NCBI RefSeq assembly: GCF_001747405.1 | Contig: NZ_CP017305.1 | Location: 2,374,001 to 2,438,000 of the forward strand | Length of the DNA stretch: 64,000 bases | Source of the DNA: Chlorobaculum limnaeum | GTDB taxonomy: Bacteria > Bacteroidota > Chlorobiia > Chlorobiales > Chlorobiaceae | Direction: 5' to 3' | Part shown: positions 7,373-16,289 of the stretch, in pieces | How positions within the stretch are numbered: position 1 is the first letter of the stretch | Layout of the letters: the number at the start of each line of letters is the position of its first letter | Program-made: the position numbers and the translations under genes | The notes under the pieces: model-generated | Told to the model about the DNA's origin: nothing | Databases searched by the model: none | The model's input: the letters and a program-made list of their open reading frames with translations, nothing else

Positions 7373-9502
7373 TTACGAAATCCCATTACGGACTGATTCA
7401 AGCACTTCCATTTCATAGGGATGCAAACTCAGTATATTCAGATTAGTCGCTAAGAGCCTAGACAATGCATCTGTTACACTTTCAGCCTCGTATAAAAACG
7501 GACATTTAATCGTTATTGATGATGGTATTCCATATTCATCTAACGCTCCACATAACTCTGGTTGAAAGAGAGATTCAACGCGACTTGAGTAGTAAGAATA
7601 GTCTCCATAAGCCATATTCTTTCGTTTGAATATGTACTCCTGTATACGCCCTAACGCCATCAAGTACTGTGGAAAATCGAAGCTAGCCCAATTTCTATCG
7701 AACCTTAGAATACGTTCCACAGCTTCATTTGTTGTTTTTGCTGAATACTGTGGATCGCCTTGCAATTCACTTTCAATTCTTTTTGCTATAGGTTGTTGAT
7801 CGTGAAGCTGCCAAAGTTTGAGTGTTAACTGTTTTGCTGAATAAACACCGTTTCGAGCGCGCCCCACCCAAAACTCCCATATAAGATCACAACATGCACT
7901 AAGCTGCTTATATTTCGGCATATTTGACCACGCAAGAATCTCATTGTATTTATATATATCCGAAAGAATTTCGTTTGTTAAAGCAATCTGAGCGTCAGGT
8001 TCTATACCGTGATTCTCGCGCAAAAGGCAGATGGGCAATGGCGAACTTTCCATAGTATTTTCAATGCGCTCACGCGCCTGTTCTCCCAAGTCTTCTTCAT
8101 CTATCTGAATAAGTAAGCTTTCTGGAGTATTATTATCCTGTGAATGAAGCGGAAAATCTACAAAAGGAAGCTCTTGTTGAGGTTCTTTGTCAAATTGAAA
8201 TACACGGCCAACAAAATGTTCAAACATGCGCCCTGAACGGCCTTTAATATTATTAAAGGTAAAAAAGTCAAGCTTCTCGCGTGCAATCATGTTATCAAAA
8301 ATAACAACATTTTTTGCTTTTGTGTTAACACCCTCAATAAGTGTAGAAGTGCATATAAGAAATTGTATTCTACCACAATTGAAAAAACGAACCATCTCAT
8401 TTGCTATTGCGCGCGGCAAAGGGCCATAATGAATGGCAATACCAAAAAGAAGAGCTCGGCTTAACACCCAATCAGAATGAAATTCGGCACTCAACCAATC
8501 AGCGGCTTGCTCAGTATTAACAGCAACACCACGAACATTAGAAGCTATTAGTTTTTCTGCTACACTGTTTACCTGTGGAAGTGACCTACAGTATATCAGG
8601 GTTGGCTCCTTAAAAGTTTGACAAATACGAACGAGCTCCCTATAACGATCTTCGTCTGTTGGCGCGTAAACATCTATAATATCAGTAATTACAGTCTGAA
8701 AATCTGTACTTATAAATTCAAAATTAAATCGCTGCTTTGCCCCTTCACTAACGGCTTGAATATTAGGACCAAGCATGTAAAACTGAGCTTTATGTTTTTT
8801 ATATAGCAAGTAGAATGCCTCATTCAAGGCGACAACACGCCGCTCATCTTCATTCTGCCCGCCGATCTTATAAAACTCATCTAAAACAAAAAAATCAATT
8901 TTTGGAAAAGATTCTTTATATGACACAACCCGTTCAGGCGTAAAAATAAAAATATTTTTTCCGTTGGCTGGTGATTGAGTAGGGTGGGATACTATATAGT
9001 ATTGTTCAGAAAACTGTCTATTGATTCGCTTTCTTGTCTCATCAAGTAGCGCTAATGTCGGCACAATTATTACAATATTTATATATTTTTCTGCTGCAAT
9101 CAGAGCATCAATAATTCTGCTCTTTCCAAAGCTGGTAGGAGCACTCAAAACAACATTTTTTCCCGCAAGCAGTTTATGATAGATAGGTGCTTGCTCTTGG
9201 TGAAAGACGAAATCACCCATGGCGTCAGGGCGATGGAATTCCAATGCGAGCCTATCGCGAATACTCATTTCTGATTCATCGATATAAGGATAAAGTCCTG
9301 CTTCGCGAATAACAGAATTTAAAATATTCTGTGTTTTTGTAAATGCACTCCTATGCTCAAGTGCACGTAGCACTAACTCCTGTGTAATGCGCGATTCTGG
9401 ATCAGCTGTTACTTCTCGTGAAACTGCCTGTAGCAACTGAAACTGTCGGCTTGTAATACCAGCACCCGTCTTCAGCGCCTTGAGTGCGTCCTGTGTTGTC
9501 AT
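7373..9502 (-). CDS. hamB: Hachiman defence helicase HamB
   Basis: A 709-residue superfamily 2 (Ski2-like) helicase that forms the Hachiman antiphage complex with the HamA nuclease. Motif I is SAPTSFGKS (about residue 119), motif Ia VPTLALLDE, motif II DEFY in FFVLDEFYKI, the mid-helicase signature CTSTLIEGVNTKAKNVV, and motif VI KGRSGRMFEH. The helicase core spans about residues 85-450; the rest is an alpha-helical C-terminal region. The start is the ATG at 9502, whose A overlaps the hamA stop (ATGA); a GTG at 9514 is also in frame. Tight overlap with a DUF1837 gene is the diagnostic context. Base composition is clearly more A+T-rich than the flanks, which suggests horizontal acquisition. 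Confidence 0.88.
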   Translation of the reverse strand: MTTQDALKALKTGAGITSRQFQLLQAVSREVTADPESRITQELVLRALEHRSAFTKTQNILNSVIREAGLYPYIDESEMSIRDRLALEFHRPDAMGDFVFHQEQAPIYHKLLAGKNVVLSAPTSFGKSRIIDALIAAEKYINIVIIVPTLALLDETRKRINRQFSEQYYIVSHPTQSPANGKNIFIFTPERVVSYKESFPKIDFFVLDEFYKIGGQNEDERRVVALNEAFYLLYKKHKAQFYMLGPNIQAVSEGAKQRFNFEFISTDFQTVITDIIDVYAPTDEDRYRELVRICQTFKEPTLIYCRSLPQVNSVAEKLIASNVRGVAVNTEQAADWLSAEFHSDWVLSRALLFGIAIHYGPLPRAIANEMVRFFNCGRIQFLICTSTLIEGVNTKAKNVVIFDNMIAREKLDFFTFNNIKGRSGRMFEHFVGRVFQFDKEPQQELPFVDFPLHSQDNNTPESLLIQIDEEDLGEQARERIENTMESSPLPICLLRENHGIEPDAQIALTNEILSDIYKYNEILAWSNMPKYKQLSACCDLIWEFWVGRARNGVYSAKQLTLKLWQLHDQQPIAKRIESELQGDPQYSAKTTNEAVERILRFDRNWASFDFPQYLMALGRIQEYIFKRKNMAYGDYSYYSSRVESLFQPELCGALDEYGIPSSITIKCPFLYEAESVTDALSRLLATNLNILSLHPYEMEVLESVRNGIS

Positions 9503-10356
9503 ATTTGCTGCCACGCTTTAAGTTTTGCATGAAGAGCTGCAATCAGCTTATCCTTATGATCAAGCGGAAAAAGAAATAAGTGAATCCGTACAGGAGGAAG
9601 ATTTTCAGCTTTTGCGTAAAAAGCGTTGAAATGCTGACCTATCTCTATACAAAAATCATGAATATAACCACTAGTTATATTGCTATATTTTTCAACGGTA
9701 CTACTCTCATATGTAAGCAAAACAGGTATACATACTCTTGAAAATATTTTATCCAAAGATATGCGCTCTGAAATTATTCGTTGCACTACCGCAGTGTAAT
9801 TATCTCTTTCATCCAGTTTGTTGCCAATTAGTATAAACTCCTTACGTAGAAAGTTCGTCTCAAGATGTTCTTTAATCTCAGATATCACATCTCTAATCGC
9901 GTCAGTTACGTTCTTATAAAACTTCACTTCACCCAACCAAAGCTCCAAATTCTCAACGGGACCAACAACATGCACACAGTCAAAGCCTTTAACAGTGTTA
10001 TTTACAGAACTCTCATAATAGAGTTTTGAGATTGCAGGCAGGGAATCGAATACTGATCGAATTGCTGCGTGTAGAAACAGCTCTCCAAACTCTCCACGAG
10101 AAGAGTATTTGTCAGTTTGGTAGACGAGACTTGCCGCTTTCCGCAAACTTTTTACTGCTGATTCATGTGATAGTTCATCCCGTTCTTTGGAGTTTAAACA
10201 GAATTCGGGAAGCCATTCCATGATATAATCTGCAAAAGCAGAATATCGCCACTCGCCTTGTTCATAACCGACACACAAACCGGTTACACCTTTTTCTGGG
10301 TTCGGTTTATGAACCCTAAGCTCCCAAAAGAGAGCTGGTTGTGGCAATGGGCACAT
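9499..10356 (-). CDS. hamA: Hachiman defence nuclease HamA (DUF1837)
   Basis: A 285-residue DUF1837 protein, the effector nuclease of type Hachiman systems. The PD-(D/E)xK-like core is visible: RGEFGELFLH (about residues 86-95), then KGFDCVHVV (about 122-130), then LELWLGEVKFYK (about 137-148), which supplies the Asp and the E-x-K pair. In known systems HamB holds HamA inactive until it senses aberrant DNA, after which HamA degrades DNA. The ATG at 10356 is preceded by a GAGATGA ribosome-binding-like stretch. The gene overlaps hamB by four bases, so the two are translationally coupled. Composition is A+T-rich like hamB. Confidence 0.86.
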   Translation of the reverse strand: MCPLPQPALFWELRVHKPNPEKGVTGLCVGYEQGEWRYSAFADYIMEWLPEFCLNSKERDELSHESAVKSLRKAASLVYQTDKYSSRGEFGELFLHAAIRSVFDSLPAISKLYYESSVNNTVKGFDCVHVVGPVENLELWLGEVKFYKNVTDAIRDVISEIKEHLETNFLRKEFILIGNKLDERDNYTAVVQRIISERISLDKIFSRVCIPVLLTYESSTVEKYSNITSGYIHDFCIEIGQHFNAFYAKAENLPPVRIHLFLFPLDHKDKLIAALHAKLKAWQQI

Positions 10357-10761
10357 TATTTCATCTCGGATTTAAGTTCGCATTTCACAATTTGCATATA
10401 TGTAATTTAGCACATAATCGTTGTTATAACCCCAAAGATCTTTCTAACTGCAATATATACCGATATTACATATGAACTTCAATAGAATAAACTATTAAAT
10501 CCTTGATCTGAATGCAAATAAATCCGCTTATTCATGCCTTTACTAACACCATTCTTTTGATCAACCTCAAGCGTTAAAAAAAGAGCGGCAGCGTTCGTAA
10601 CGCATTGTTATTGATGCTTTCACCATCAGGCTTACTTGTCCCTCAAACTTTCTTCGTAAGTAAATTCCCCCCCCCTCTCAGTGAACGGAAAACGTTCCGT
10701 GGGCATTGGTGTATGACGAAACGTACACTGCGTATCTGAAAATGGAAAATGAGGAGGAATG
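10357..10761. other. Intergenic spacer between hamA and the peroxiredoxin gene
   Basis: No gene is seen. The half next to hamA is A+T-rich and should hold the hamAB promoter, but I cannot pick a convincing -35/-10 pair. A run of nine C residues lies at 10667-10675. A strong ribosome-binding site GGAGG (10753-10757) precedes the peroxiredoxin start. There is no integrase, tRNA or clear direct repeat that would mark an insertion boundary. Confidence 0.5.
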
Positions 10762-11214
10762 ATGATCGAACAAGGTAAAATCGCCCCGGATTTCACGCTT
10801 CCCGACAGCAACGGGAAGATGGTCTCCCTTTCGGAGTTCAAAGGCCGCAAAGTGCTCCTGATCTTTTACCCCGGCGACGATACGCCGGTCTGCACCGCGC
10901 AGCTTTGCGACTACCGCAACAACGTCACCGCCTTCACCAGCCGGGGAATCGAGGTCATCGGCATCAGCGGCGACAGCCCTGAATCGCACAAGCAATTCGC
11001 CGAAAAGCACGAACTCCCGTTCCTGCTCCTGAGCGACCAGCAGCGCACCGCCGCCAAAGCCTACGACGCACTCGGCTTCCTCGGCATGGCGCAGCGCGCC
11101 TACGTGCTCATCGACGAAGCAGGCACGGTGCTGCTCGCCTACAGCGACTTTCTGCCGGTCACCTACCAGCCGATGAAGGAGCTGCTCGCCCGCATCGACG
11201 AGGCGCGAGGGTAA
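10762..11214 (+). CDS. bcp: Peroxiredoxin, Bcp/AhpC-TSA family
   Basis: A thioredoxin-fold peroxidase of 150 residues that reduces hydrogen peroxide and organic hydroperoxides. The peroxidatic Cys lies in [14 protein letters not shown], with a second Cys five residues later, the atypical 2-Cys arrangement seen in Bcp/PrxQ enzymes. The normal family segments [15 protein letters not shown] and [12 protein letters not shown] are present. Two ATG codons abut (10759 and 10762); the second is four bases from the GGAGG site and is preferred. The gene stands 88 bases before ndk on the same strand and may share its transcript. In an anaerobic phototroph this is an oxygen-protection enzyme. Confidence 0.9.
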   Translation: MIEQGKIAPDFTLPDSNGKMVSLSEFKGRKVLLIFYPGDDTPVCTAQLCDYRNNVTAFTSRGIEVIGISGDSPESHKQFAEKHELPFLLLSDQQRTAAKAYDALGFLGMAQRAYVLIDEAGTVLLAYSDFLPVTYQPMKELLARIDEARG

Positions 11215-11302
11215 GGACGCAGGGGCGCAGGTTGTCCGAAATCCGAATCTTTTTTCGTATCTTCGCGAGCAACTTTTTCAGAACAAAATACAGACCTCCA
11301 CC

Positions 11303-11725
11303 ATGGAACGTACCCTTACCATCCTCAAGCCCGATTGCGTGCGCAAGCAGCTCATCGGCGCTGTCACCGACCAGATCGAACGCGCCGGTTTCCGCATCGT
11401 GGCGATGAAGAAAACCCGCCTCACCAAAGAGACCGCCGGCGCATTTTACGCCGTGCACAAGGAGCGCCCGTTCTACGGCGAGCTGGTCGATTTCATGTCC
11501 TCCGGCCCGTGCGTACCGATGATCCTCGAAAAGGAGAACGCCGTTGCGGACTTCCGCACCCTGATCGGCGCAACCGATCCGGCACAGGCTGACGAAGGCA
11601 CCGTCCGCAAGCTCTACGCCGACAGCAAGGGCGAGAACATCATCCACGGCTCCGACTCCGCCGAGAACGCCGCCATCGAAGGCGCATTCTTCTTCTCGGC
11701 TGAAGAGGTCGTCCGCGTTGACTGA
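11303..11725 (+). CDS. ndk: Nucleoside diphosphate kinase
   Basis: Transfers the gamma phosphate between nucleoside triphosphates and diphosphates through a phosphohistidine. The active-site His lies in [12 protein letters not shown], the family signature, and the N-terminal [18 protein letters not shown] is canonical. The length, 140 residues, is full. A strong terminator follows within 10 bases of the stop, so the gene ends its transcription unit. Confidence 0.97.
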   Translation: MERTLTILKPDCVRKQLIGAVTDQIERAGFRIVAMKKTRLTKETAGAFYAVHKERPFYGELVDFMSSGPCVPMILEKENAVADFRTLIGATDPAQADEGTVRKLYADSKGENIIHGSDSAENAAIEGAFFFSAEEVVRVD

Positions 11726-11731
11726 TTCATA

Positions 11732-11772
11732 AAAAAAGGCTGTCCCCGCACCGAGCATGGACAGCCTTTTTT
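11732..11772 (+). terminator. Bidirectional terminator between ndk and the AI-2E-type permease gene
   Basis: A 14-bp stem AAAAAAGGCTGTCC (11732-11745) pairs with GGACAGCCTTTTTT (11759-11772). T-runs on both strands let it serve both convergent genes. Confidence 0.9.
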
Positions 11773-11797
11773 CGTTTTTTACGATCCCCCTTCCGCT

Positions 11798-12913
11798 CTA
11801 CTCCTTTTCATCTCCCGATGAATCCATCCGTCCTTTCCGTATATCGACCAGAGACGCGCTGAAGGTTTCGCCGTAAATATCCCAGACGGTGACGAACAGC
11901 GCTGCGACTACCGGCCCGATGATGAAGCCGAACACCCCGAACATGCCGATTCCGCCGAGCGTTCCGAAAAAGATGAACAGCTCGTGCATCTGCGTGTCGC
12001 GACCGACCAGGATCGGGCGGAGAATGTTGTCGATCTGGCCGACCACAATGCTGCAAAAGAGCGCCAGTCCCGTCGCCTGAAAATACTGGCCCGACAGGGC
12101 GAGCATGATCGCCGCCGGAATCCAGACGATTGGCGGGCCGATCATTGGCAAAATGGAGAGCAGCGCCATGACCGTTCCCCAGAACACCGCGCTGTCGATT
12201 CCCGCGACGCTGAAGGCGACTCCGGCCAGGCTCCCCTGCACCATGCCGATCACCAGCGTGCCCTTCAGGCTCGCCCTCGTCACGGAGAGGAACTTGTCGA
12301 GCAGCCGCTGCTGGTCGGTTTCGCTCAGAGGCAGATAGGCACGAATCTTTTCCATCAGCAGCTCGCCATCCTTGAGGAAAAAGAACATGGTGTACCAGAA
12401 GATGAAGAACAGGAAAATATCGATCACGGCCCCGTAGGTAAAGGTCGAGAGACGGCTGATCAGGCTCGATCCGAGCGTACCGAGCAGTTCGGCGGTCTTT
12501 TCGAGAATCTGGTCGCTGTACATCTCGATGTCGCGGTAGAAGGGCAACTGCACGAGCAGTGAATCGAACGCGCCAGGAGTGCGGAAACGCTCGCGGATCA
12601 GCGGAATGGCCGTCTGGCTGAGCGATACCGCCTGCCCGGCCACGATAATCAGCAAGGCGGCCAGCGGGAGAAAGACGATCACGAGGTACGCCGTTACCGT
12701 CAGGCCGGCGTTCAGGCCCCTGCGCTGGCCGAAAAGCCGCTGAAAGCGGTTGAACAGCGGTGTGCCGAGACCCGCGAAGATACCTGCCAGAAGAATCGTG
12801 ATAAGAAAATGGCGTATCATCGACAGGAACAGCGACGAAATCAGCAGCGTCGCGACAAGCACGACAATCTGGTTGATGTTGCGTGTGGTAGTCTGATTCA
12901 TCGGTTCGGACAT
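11798..12913 (-). CDS. AI-2E family (PerM/TqsA-type) membrane permease
   Basis: About 371 residues with around eight membrane segments: an N-terminal pair (INQIVVLVATLLISSLFLSM and ITILLAGIFAGLG), a central soluble stretch, and a C-terminal bundle containing VQGSLAGVAFSVAGI and the family-typical LPMIGPPIVWIPA. Members export small molecules, with autoinducer-2 the best-known case; a substrate cannot be assigned here. The frame stays open to 12949. I prefer the ATG at 12913 (MSEPMNQTT), though 12901 is also possible. The gene is convergent with ndk and shares its terminator. Confidence 0.85.
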   Translation of the reverse strand: MSEPMNQTTTRNINQIVVLVATLLISSLFLSMIRHFLITILLAGIFAGLGTPLFNRFQRLFGQRRGLNAGLTVTAYLVIVFLPLAALLIIVAGQAVSLSQTAIPLIRERFRTPGAFDSLLVQLPFYRDIEMYSDQILEKTAELLGTLGSSLISRLSTFTYGAVIDIFLFFIFWYTMFFFLKDGELLMEKIRAYLPLSETDQQRLLDKFLSVTRASLKGTLVIGMVQGSLAGVAFSVAGIDSAVFWGTVMALLSILPMIGPPIVWIPAAIMLALSGQYFQATGLALFCSIVVGQIDNILRPILVGRDTQMHELFIFFGTLGGIGMFGVFGFIIGPVVAALFVTVWDIYGETFSASLVDIRKGRMDSSGDEKE

Positions 12914-13019
12914 TCGTTCGGTATCGGCTGCACCCTCTCTGCCAGTCATAGATCAAATGTACGTCAGAAGGCGTCCGGCTCAAAGCATCTTTGATAGTCG
13001 CCGGACAAGTTGTTCGCCA

Positions 13020-13766
13020 TCAGAGGCGCTTTGCGGGATCGGCTTCGGCGAGGAGCATCGAGCGGACGAGAGCGACGGCGAAGAGTCCGGCGGTCTCGGC
13101 CCGCAGCACCGACGCGCCAAACGACACCGGTGTGAATCCGGCGGCCTCGGCCTCGGCGACTTCGGCGTCGGTGAAGCCCCCCTCGCCGCCGACAAGAAAA
13201 AGTATCTTTTTTCCGGCAGGCTCGAACGAAGGAAATGTCTTCTCGGATTCGTGGGCGATCAGGCGCAGGTCGTAGCCGTCGAGCGAGAGCGCGTCACGGA
13301 AAGCGAGCGGCGGCGTGAGTTCGGGAAGATGGAGGCGGCGGCTCTGGCGGGCGGCTGACTGCACGATGCCGCGCCACCGTTCGAGCTTGCGTTCGATCTT
13401 GCCGGAGTCGGGCGTCGAGACGGTGCGCTTGGTGATCATCGGCACGATGCGCGTGATGCCGAGTTCAGTCGCCTTTTCGAGAAAGAGGTCGAAGCGCTGC
13501 GGCGACTTGAGGAGCGACAGGGCCACCGTGACCTGCGTTTCGGGCGGCGGCACGTGGCGCGGATTCTTGATCGCGCCTTCGAGCGAGTGCTTGCCGACGG
13601 CTTCGACCATCAGCTCCGCCGCCAGGCCCGCGCCGTCGGTGATGGGCACGAGGTCACCCGGCTGGCAGCGCAGCACGCGGGCGAGATGGTGGAACTCCTC
13701 GCTGTCGATGGTCGCACGGGCATGGTCGAGATCGAGCTGGCGCGGCAGCACGTAAAAGAGATCCAT
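13020..13766 (-). CDS. rsmE: 16S rRNA (uracil-1498-N3)-methyltransferase
   Basis: A SPOUT-class methyltransferase of 248 residues that modifies U1498 of 16S rRNA. An N-terminal PUA-like domain (EEFHHLARVLRCQPGDLVPITDG) precedes the knotted SAM domain, whose signatures are KATELGITRIVPMITKRTV, VGGEGGFTDAEV and GASVLRAETAG. The reading frame continues open far upstream through comF, but the ATG at 13766 (MDLFYVLPRQ) with GGAGT before it is the clear start. It lies five bases after the comF stop, as the last gene of a tightly packed minus-strand run. Confidence 0.93.
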   Translation of the reverse strand: MDLFYVLPRQLDLDHARATIDSEEFHHLARVLRCQPGDLVPITDGAGLAAELMVEAVGKHSLEGAIKNPRHVPPPETQVTVALSLLKSPQRFDLFLEKATELGITRIVPMITKRTVSTPDSGKIERKLERWRGIVQSAARQSRRLHLPELTPPLAFRDALSLDGYDLRLIAHESEKTFPSFEPAGKKILFLVGGEGGFTDAEVAEAEAAGFTPVSFGASVLRAETAGLFAVALVRSMLLAEADPAKRL

Positions 13767-13771
13767 CCCGG

Positions 13772-14464
13772 CTACTCCTTTTCGGTGAGGGCGACGGTCG
13801 CGAAGGCCACCTCGACAGCGCCCGCCGCCATCAGCGCCTCCGCCGCGACAACCATCGTCGCGCCGGTCGTGAGCACGTCGTCCACCAGCAGCACCCGCGC
13901 GGGGCAGCGCTCGCGTCCGGGGCGGAAGGCCCCCGCCATGTTGTCGCGCCGCGCCTCCATGCCAAGCCCGGTCTGCGAGCCGGTGTAGAGGCAGCGCTCG
14001 ATGCACTTCGTCGCGACGGGCAGGCCGAGCACTGCGGCCATGCCACGGGCAATCGCCTCCGACTGGTTGTAGGTGCGCTCGATGCGCTTGAGCGAATGCA
14101 GCGGCACCGGCACAATCGCGTCGAACGGAGCCGGATCGCCGCCTTGCCGGAGCAGCTCGCCGAGCCGGCGACCGAACATTTCGCCGAGGGGAAACAGGCC
14201 GCCATATTTCATGGAGTGCATCGCTTCGTGCAGCTTGCCGGTGCTTCGGTAGGGATAGAGGCTCCACGCGGCGGGCGGAACCGCCTTCTCGCCGAAGTGC
14301 GCACGCACCGTGCTTTTGAGCGCCGCGCTTCCGGCAAGAGCGCCGGGAAACGGGTTGAACTCATCGAAGCATCCGGCGCAGATGTGCTCCTCGCCATTGT
14401 CGAGCGGCTTCTGGCAGAGGGTGCAGACCGCCGGAAAGAGCAGGTGCGTCAGCCCCTCAATCAT
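13772..14464 (-). CDS. comF: ComF family phosphoribosyltransferase-like protein
   Basis: About 230 residues. An N-terminal zinc-ribbon-like part (FPAVCTLCQKPLDNGEEHIC-AGC, residues 9-31) precedes a type I phosphoribosyltransferase domain with the PRPP loop RVLLVDDVLTTGATM. In naturally competent bacteria ComF takes part in DNA uptake; elsewhere its role is unclear. The ATG at 14464 (MIEGLTHLLFP) overlaps the end of the upstream ROK kinase gene by eight bases, which indicates translational coupling. A longer frame to 14512 would intrude further into the kinase and is less likely. Confidence 0.88.
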   Translation of the reverse strand: MIEGLTHLLFPAVCTLCQKPLDNGEEHICAGCFDEFNPFPGALAGSAALKSTVRAHFGEKAVPPAAWSLYPYRSTGKLHEAMHSMKYGGLFPLGEMFGRRLGELLRQGGDPAPFDAIVPVPLHSLKRIERTYNQSEAIARGMAAVLGLPVATKCIERCLYTGSQTGLGMEARRDNMAGAFRPGRERCPARVLLVDDVLTTGATMVVAAEALMAAGAVEVAFATVALTEKE

Positions 14465-15470
14465 CGAGTCCGGATGATTTTTCGGCGTTGAAGCAGAGCG
14501 CCGCCGCGCCATAAATTCCAGCCTTGTTGCCGAGCCGGGCAGGCACGATCTCCAGCCCGTCGTGCATCGAGGGGAGGGTCGAGCGGTGCAGTTGCATCAT
14601 CGCCGGTTCGAAGATCAGCTCGCCAGCGGCGGCGATGCCTCCGCCAATCACGAACTTGCGAATGTCCATCAGGGCGGTGACGTTGGCCAGCCCGACGCCG
14701 AGGATGAAGCCGACCCGCTCCCAGGTGCGCAGAGCCGCTTCGTCACCCTCCTTGGCCGCCTGTTCGAGATGGCGGGGTGAAAGTCGCGAAAAATCGCGAT
14801 TGCACAGCTCCGCCAGGCGCGGCGAACGCTCCGCCTGCATCTCCGGGCTGCACGCCATCTCGACGATACGCTCCTTGCCGATCAGCCCCTCGATCGTGCC
14901 CCGGATGCCCGCGTGAACGCTCGTCCCCTCGAAATCGACGATCATGAAGCCGATCTCGCCAGCCGTGCCGAAAGGGCCGCGATAGAGCTTGCGGTCGAGA
15001 ATGATGCCGCCGCCGACGCCGGTGCCGAGCGTCACCAGCATGAAGTCGCGGAAAGCGTTGCCGCCGCCAAAGATCGCCTCGCCATACGCAGCGGCGTTGG
15101 CGTCGTTCTCGATGATGACGAAAGCTTTGATGCCATGCGCCTGTTCGAGACGGAGACGGAGCTGGTCGCGGAGGTCGTAACGCTGACCCCAGCCGGGAAG
15201 GTTCGGCGGATAGGAGAGCGCGCCTTTGGCCGCATCGACCGCGCCCGGGGCGCCGAGGCCGATGCCCGCGAAGAGGCCGGTATCGAGCGTTTCGGCGGCT
15301 CGCTGATAGAGTGCGTCGACCAGGAACGCCAGTTGCCGGACAACACCGTCAGGACCAGCAGCGGTATCGGTCGGCTGGGTATCCTCGAAGAGAATCCCTT
15401 CCGACTCACCGACGACCGCTATCTTGATGTTCGTTCCGCCGAGATCGATGCCGATGGCCCATGATGGCAT
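14457..15470 (-). CDS. ROK family sugar kinase (glucokinase-like)
   Basis: A 337-residue kinase of the actin-like ROK family, most like bacterial glucokinases. The ATP-binding phosphate-1 motif is GIDLGGTNIKIAVVG at the N-terminus, the catalytic Asp region is VIIENDANAAAYGEA, and phosphate 2 is VTLGTGVGGGIILD. The usual ROK zinc site (C-G-C-G-x-x-G-C) is missing: the segment reads HAGIRGTIEGLIG with no cysteine. It may phosphorylate glucose released from glycogen, as a glycogen-synthase-like gene lies 6 kb upstream, but this is inference. It starts 12 bases after lpxA and overlaps comF. Confidence 0.85.
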   Translation of the reverse strand: MPSWAIGIDLGGTNIKIAVVGESEGILFEDTQPTDTAAGPDGVVRQLAFLVDALYQRAAETLDTGLFAGIGLGAPGAVDAAKGALSYPPNLPGWGQRYDLRDQLRLRLEQAHGIKAFVIIENDANAAAYGEAIFGGGNAFRDFMLVTLGTGVGGGIILDRKLYRGPFGTAGEIGFMIVDFEGTSVHAGIRGTIEGLIGKERIVEMACSPEMQAERSPRLAELCNRDFSRLSPRHLEQAAKEGDEAALRTWERVGFILGVGLANVTALMDIRKFVIGGGIAAAGELIFEPAMMQLHRSTLPSMHDGLEIVPARLGNKAGIYGAAALCFNAEKSSGLDD

Positions 15471-15482
15471 AGCCGTATCTGC

Positions 15483-16277
15483 TTATGAGTTGAAGGGTTT
15501 GAGGAACTTCCGGTTGTACACCCCCGATGCGAAGAAGTCGAGAATTTCAACCACCTCCGGCGTTGGCGGCAGGTCGCGGCGCACGGTTTCGAGCGCCGTG
15601 GAGAGCAACAGGCCCGACTGGAAGATGATGCGGTAAGCGTCGCGGATATTGCCGATCTGTTCCGGCGTAAAGCCACGGCGCTTCAGTCCGAGCACGTTCA
15701 GCCCCTCGTAGCGGAACGAGGCGTGGCCGCCTGCCATTACGAATGGCGGCACGTCGAGCGCCGCGCGGGAGATGCCGCCGACCATGGCGTACCGGCCAAT
15801 CCTGACGAACTGGTGCACTCCGGCCAGCCCGCCGACCACCACATAGTCGCCCACATGGCAGTGGCCGCCGAACTGTACCGAGTTGGCGATTACTACATGG
15901 TTGCCGATCACACAGTCGTGACCCGCGTGAACGTAGGCCATGATGAGGTTGTCGGAACCGACCACGGTCTTGCCACTCGCCTTCGTGCCCCGGTTCAGGG
16001 TCACATATTCCCGGATGACCGTCCGGTCGCCGATATGGAGATAGGTTTTTTCTCCGGCATATTTGAGATCCTGGGGCGCGGTCGAAAGCACAGCGCCGGA
16101 GGAAATCCGGCACTCGTTACCGATGCGTGCGCCATCGGCGATATGGACATGAGACTCAATGACTGTCCGGTCGCCAATAACGACATCGTCTTCGATGACG
16201 GAGTAAGGGCCAACCGCGACCCCTTCGCCGAGTACGGCTCCGGAACCGATGACCGCTGTTGCATGAATATTGCTCAT
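15483..16277 (-). CDS. lpxA: UDP-N-acetylglucosamine acyltransferase
   Basis: First enzyme of lipid A synthesis, moving a 3-hydroxyacyl chain from ACP to UDP-GlcNAc in the cytoplasm. The left-handed beta-helix is seen as hexapeptide repeats across residues 1-190 (IHATAVIGSGAVLGEGVAVG, VVIGDRTVIESHVHI). The catalytic His region is YVHAGHDCVIGNHV, the substrate loop SRAALDVPPFVMAGG, and the C-terminal helix RRGFTPEQIGNIRDAYR. Length (264) is typical. It sits between the DUF2723 gene (12 bases) and the ROK kinase (12 bases) in one operon. Confidence 0.96.
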   Translation of the reverse strand: MSNIHATAVIGSGAVLGEGVAVGPYSVIEDDVVIGDRTVIESHVHIADGARIGNECRISSGAVLSTAPQDLKYAGEKTYLHIGDRTVIREYVTLNRGTKASGKTVVGSDNLIMAYVHAGHDCVIGNHVVIANSVQFGGHCHVGDYVVVGGLAGVHQFVRIGRYAMVGGISRAALDVPPFVMAGGHASFRYEGLNVLGLKRRGFTPEQIGNIRDAYRIIFQSGLLLSTALETVRRDLPPTPEVVEILDFFASGVYNRKFLKPFNS

Positions 16278-16289
16278 TGAAAATACAAA

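Noticed and set aside
7212-10761. Prophage or integrative element carrying the Hachiman genes
   Set aside because: No integrase, transposase, tRNA target or flanking direct repeat was seen; only composition suggests transfer.
13767-14267. Upstream extension of the rsmE reading frame through comF
   Set aside because: The frame is open, but ComF motifs are read in another frame there, and RsmE begins canonically at 13766.
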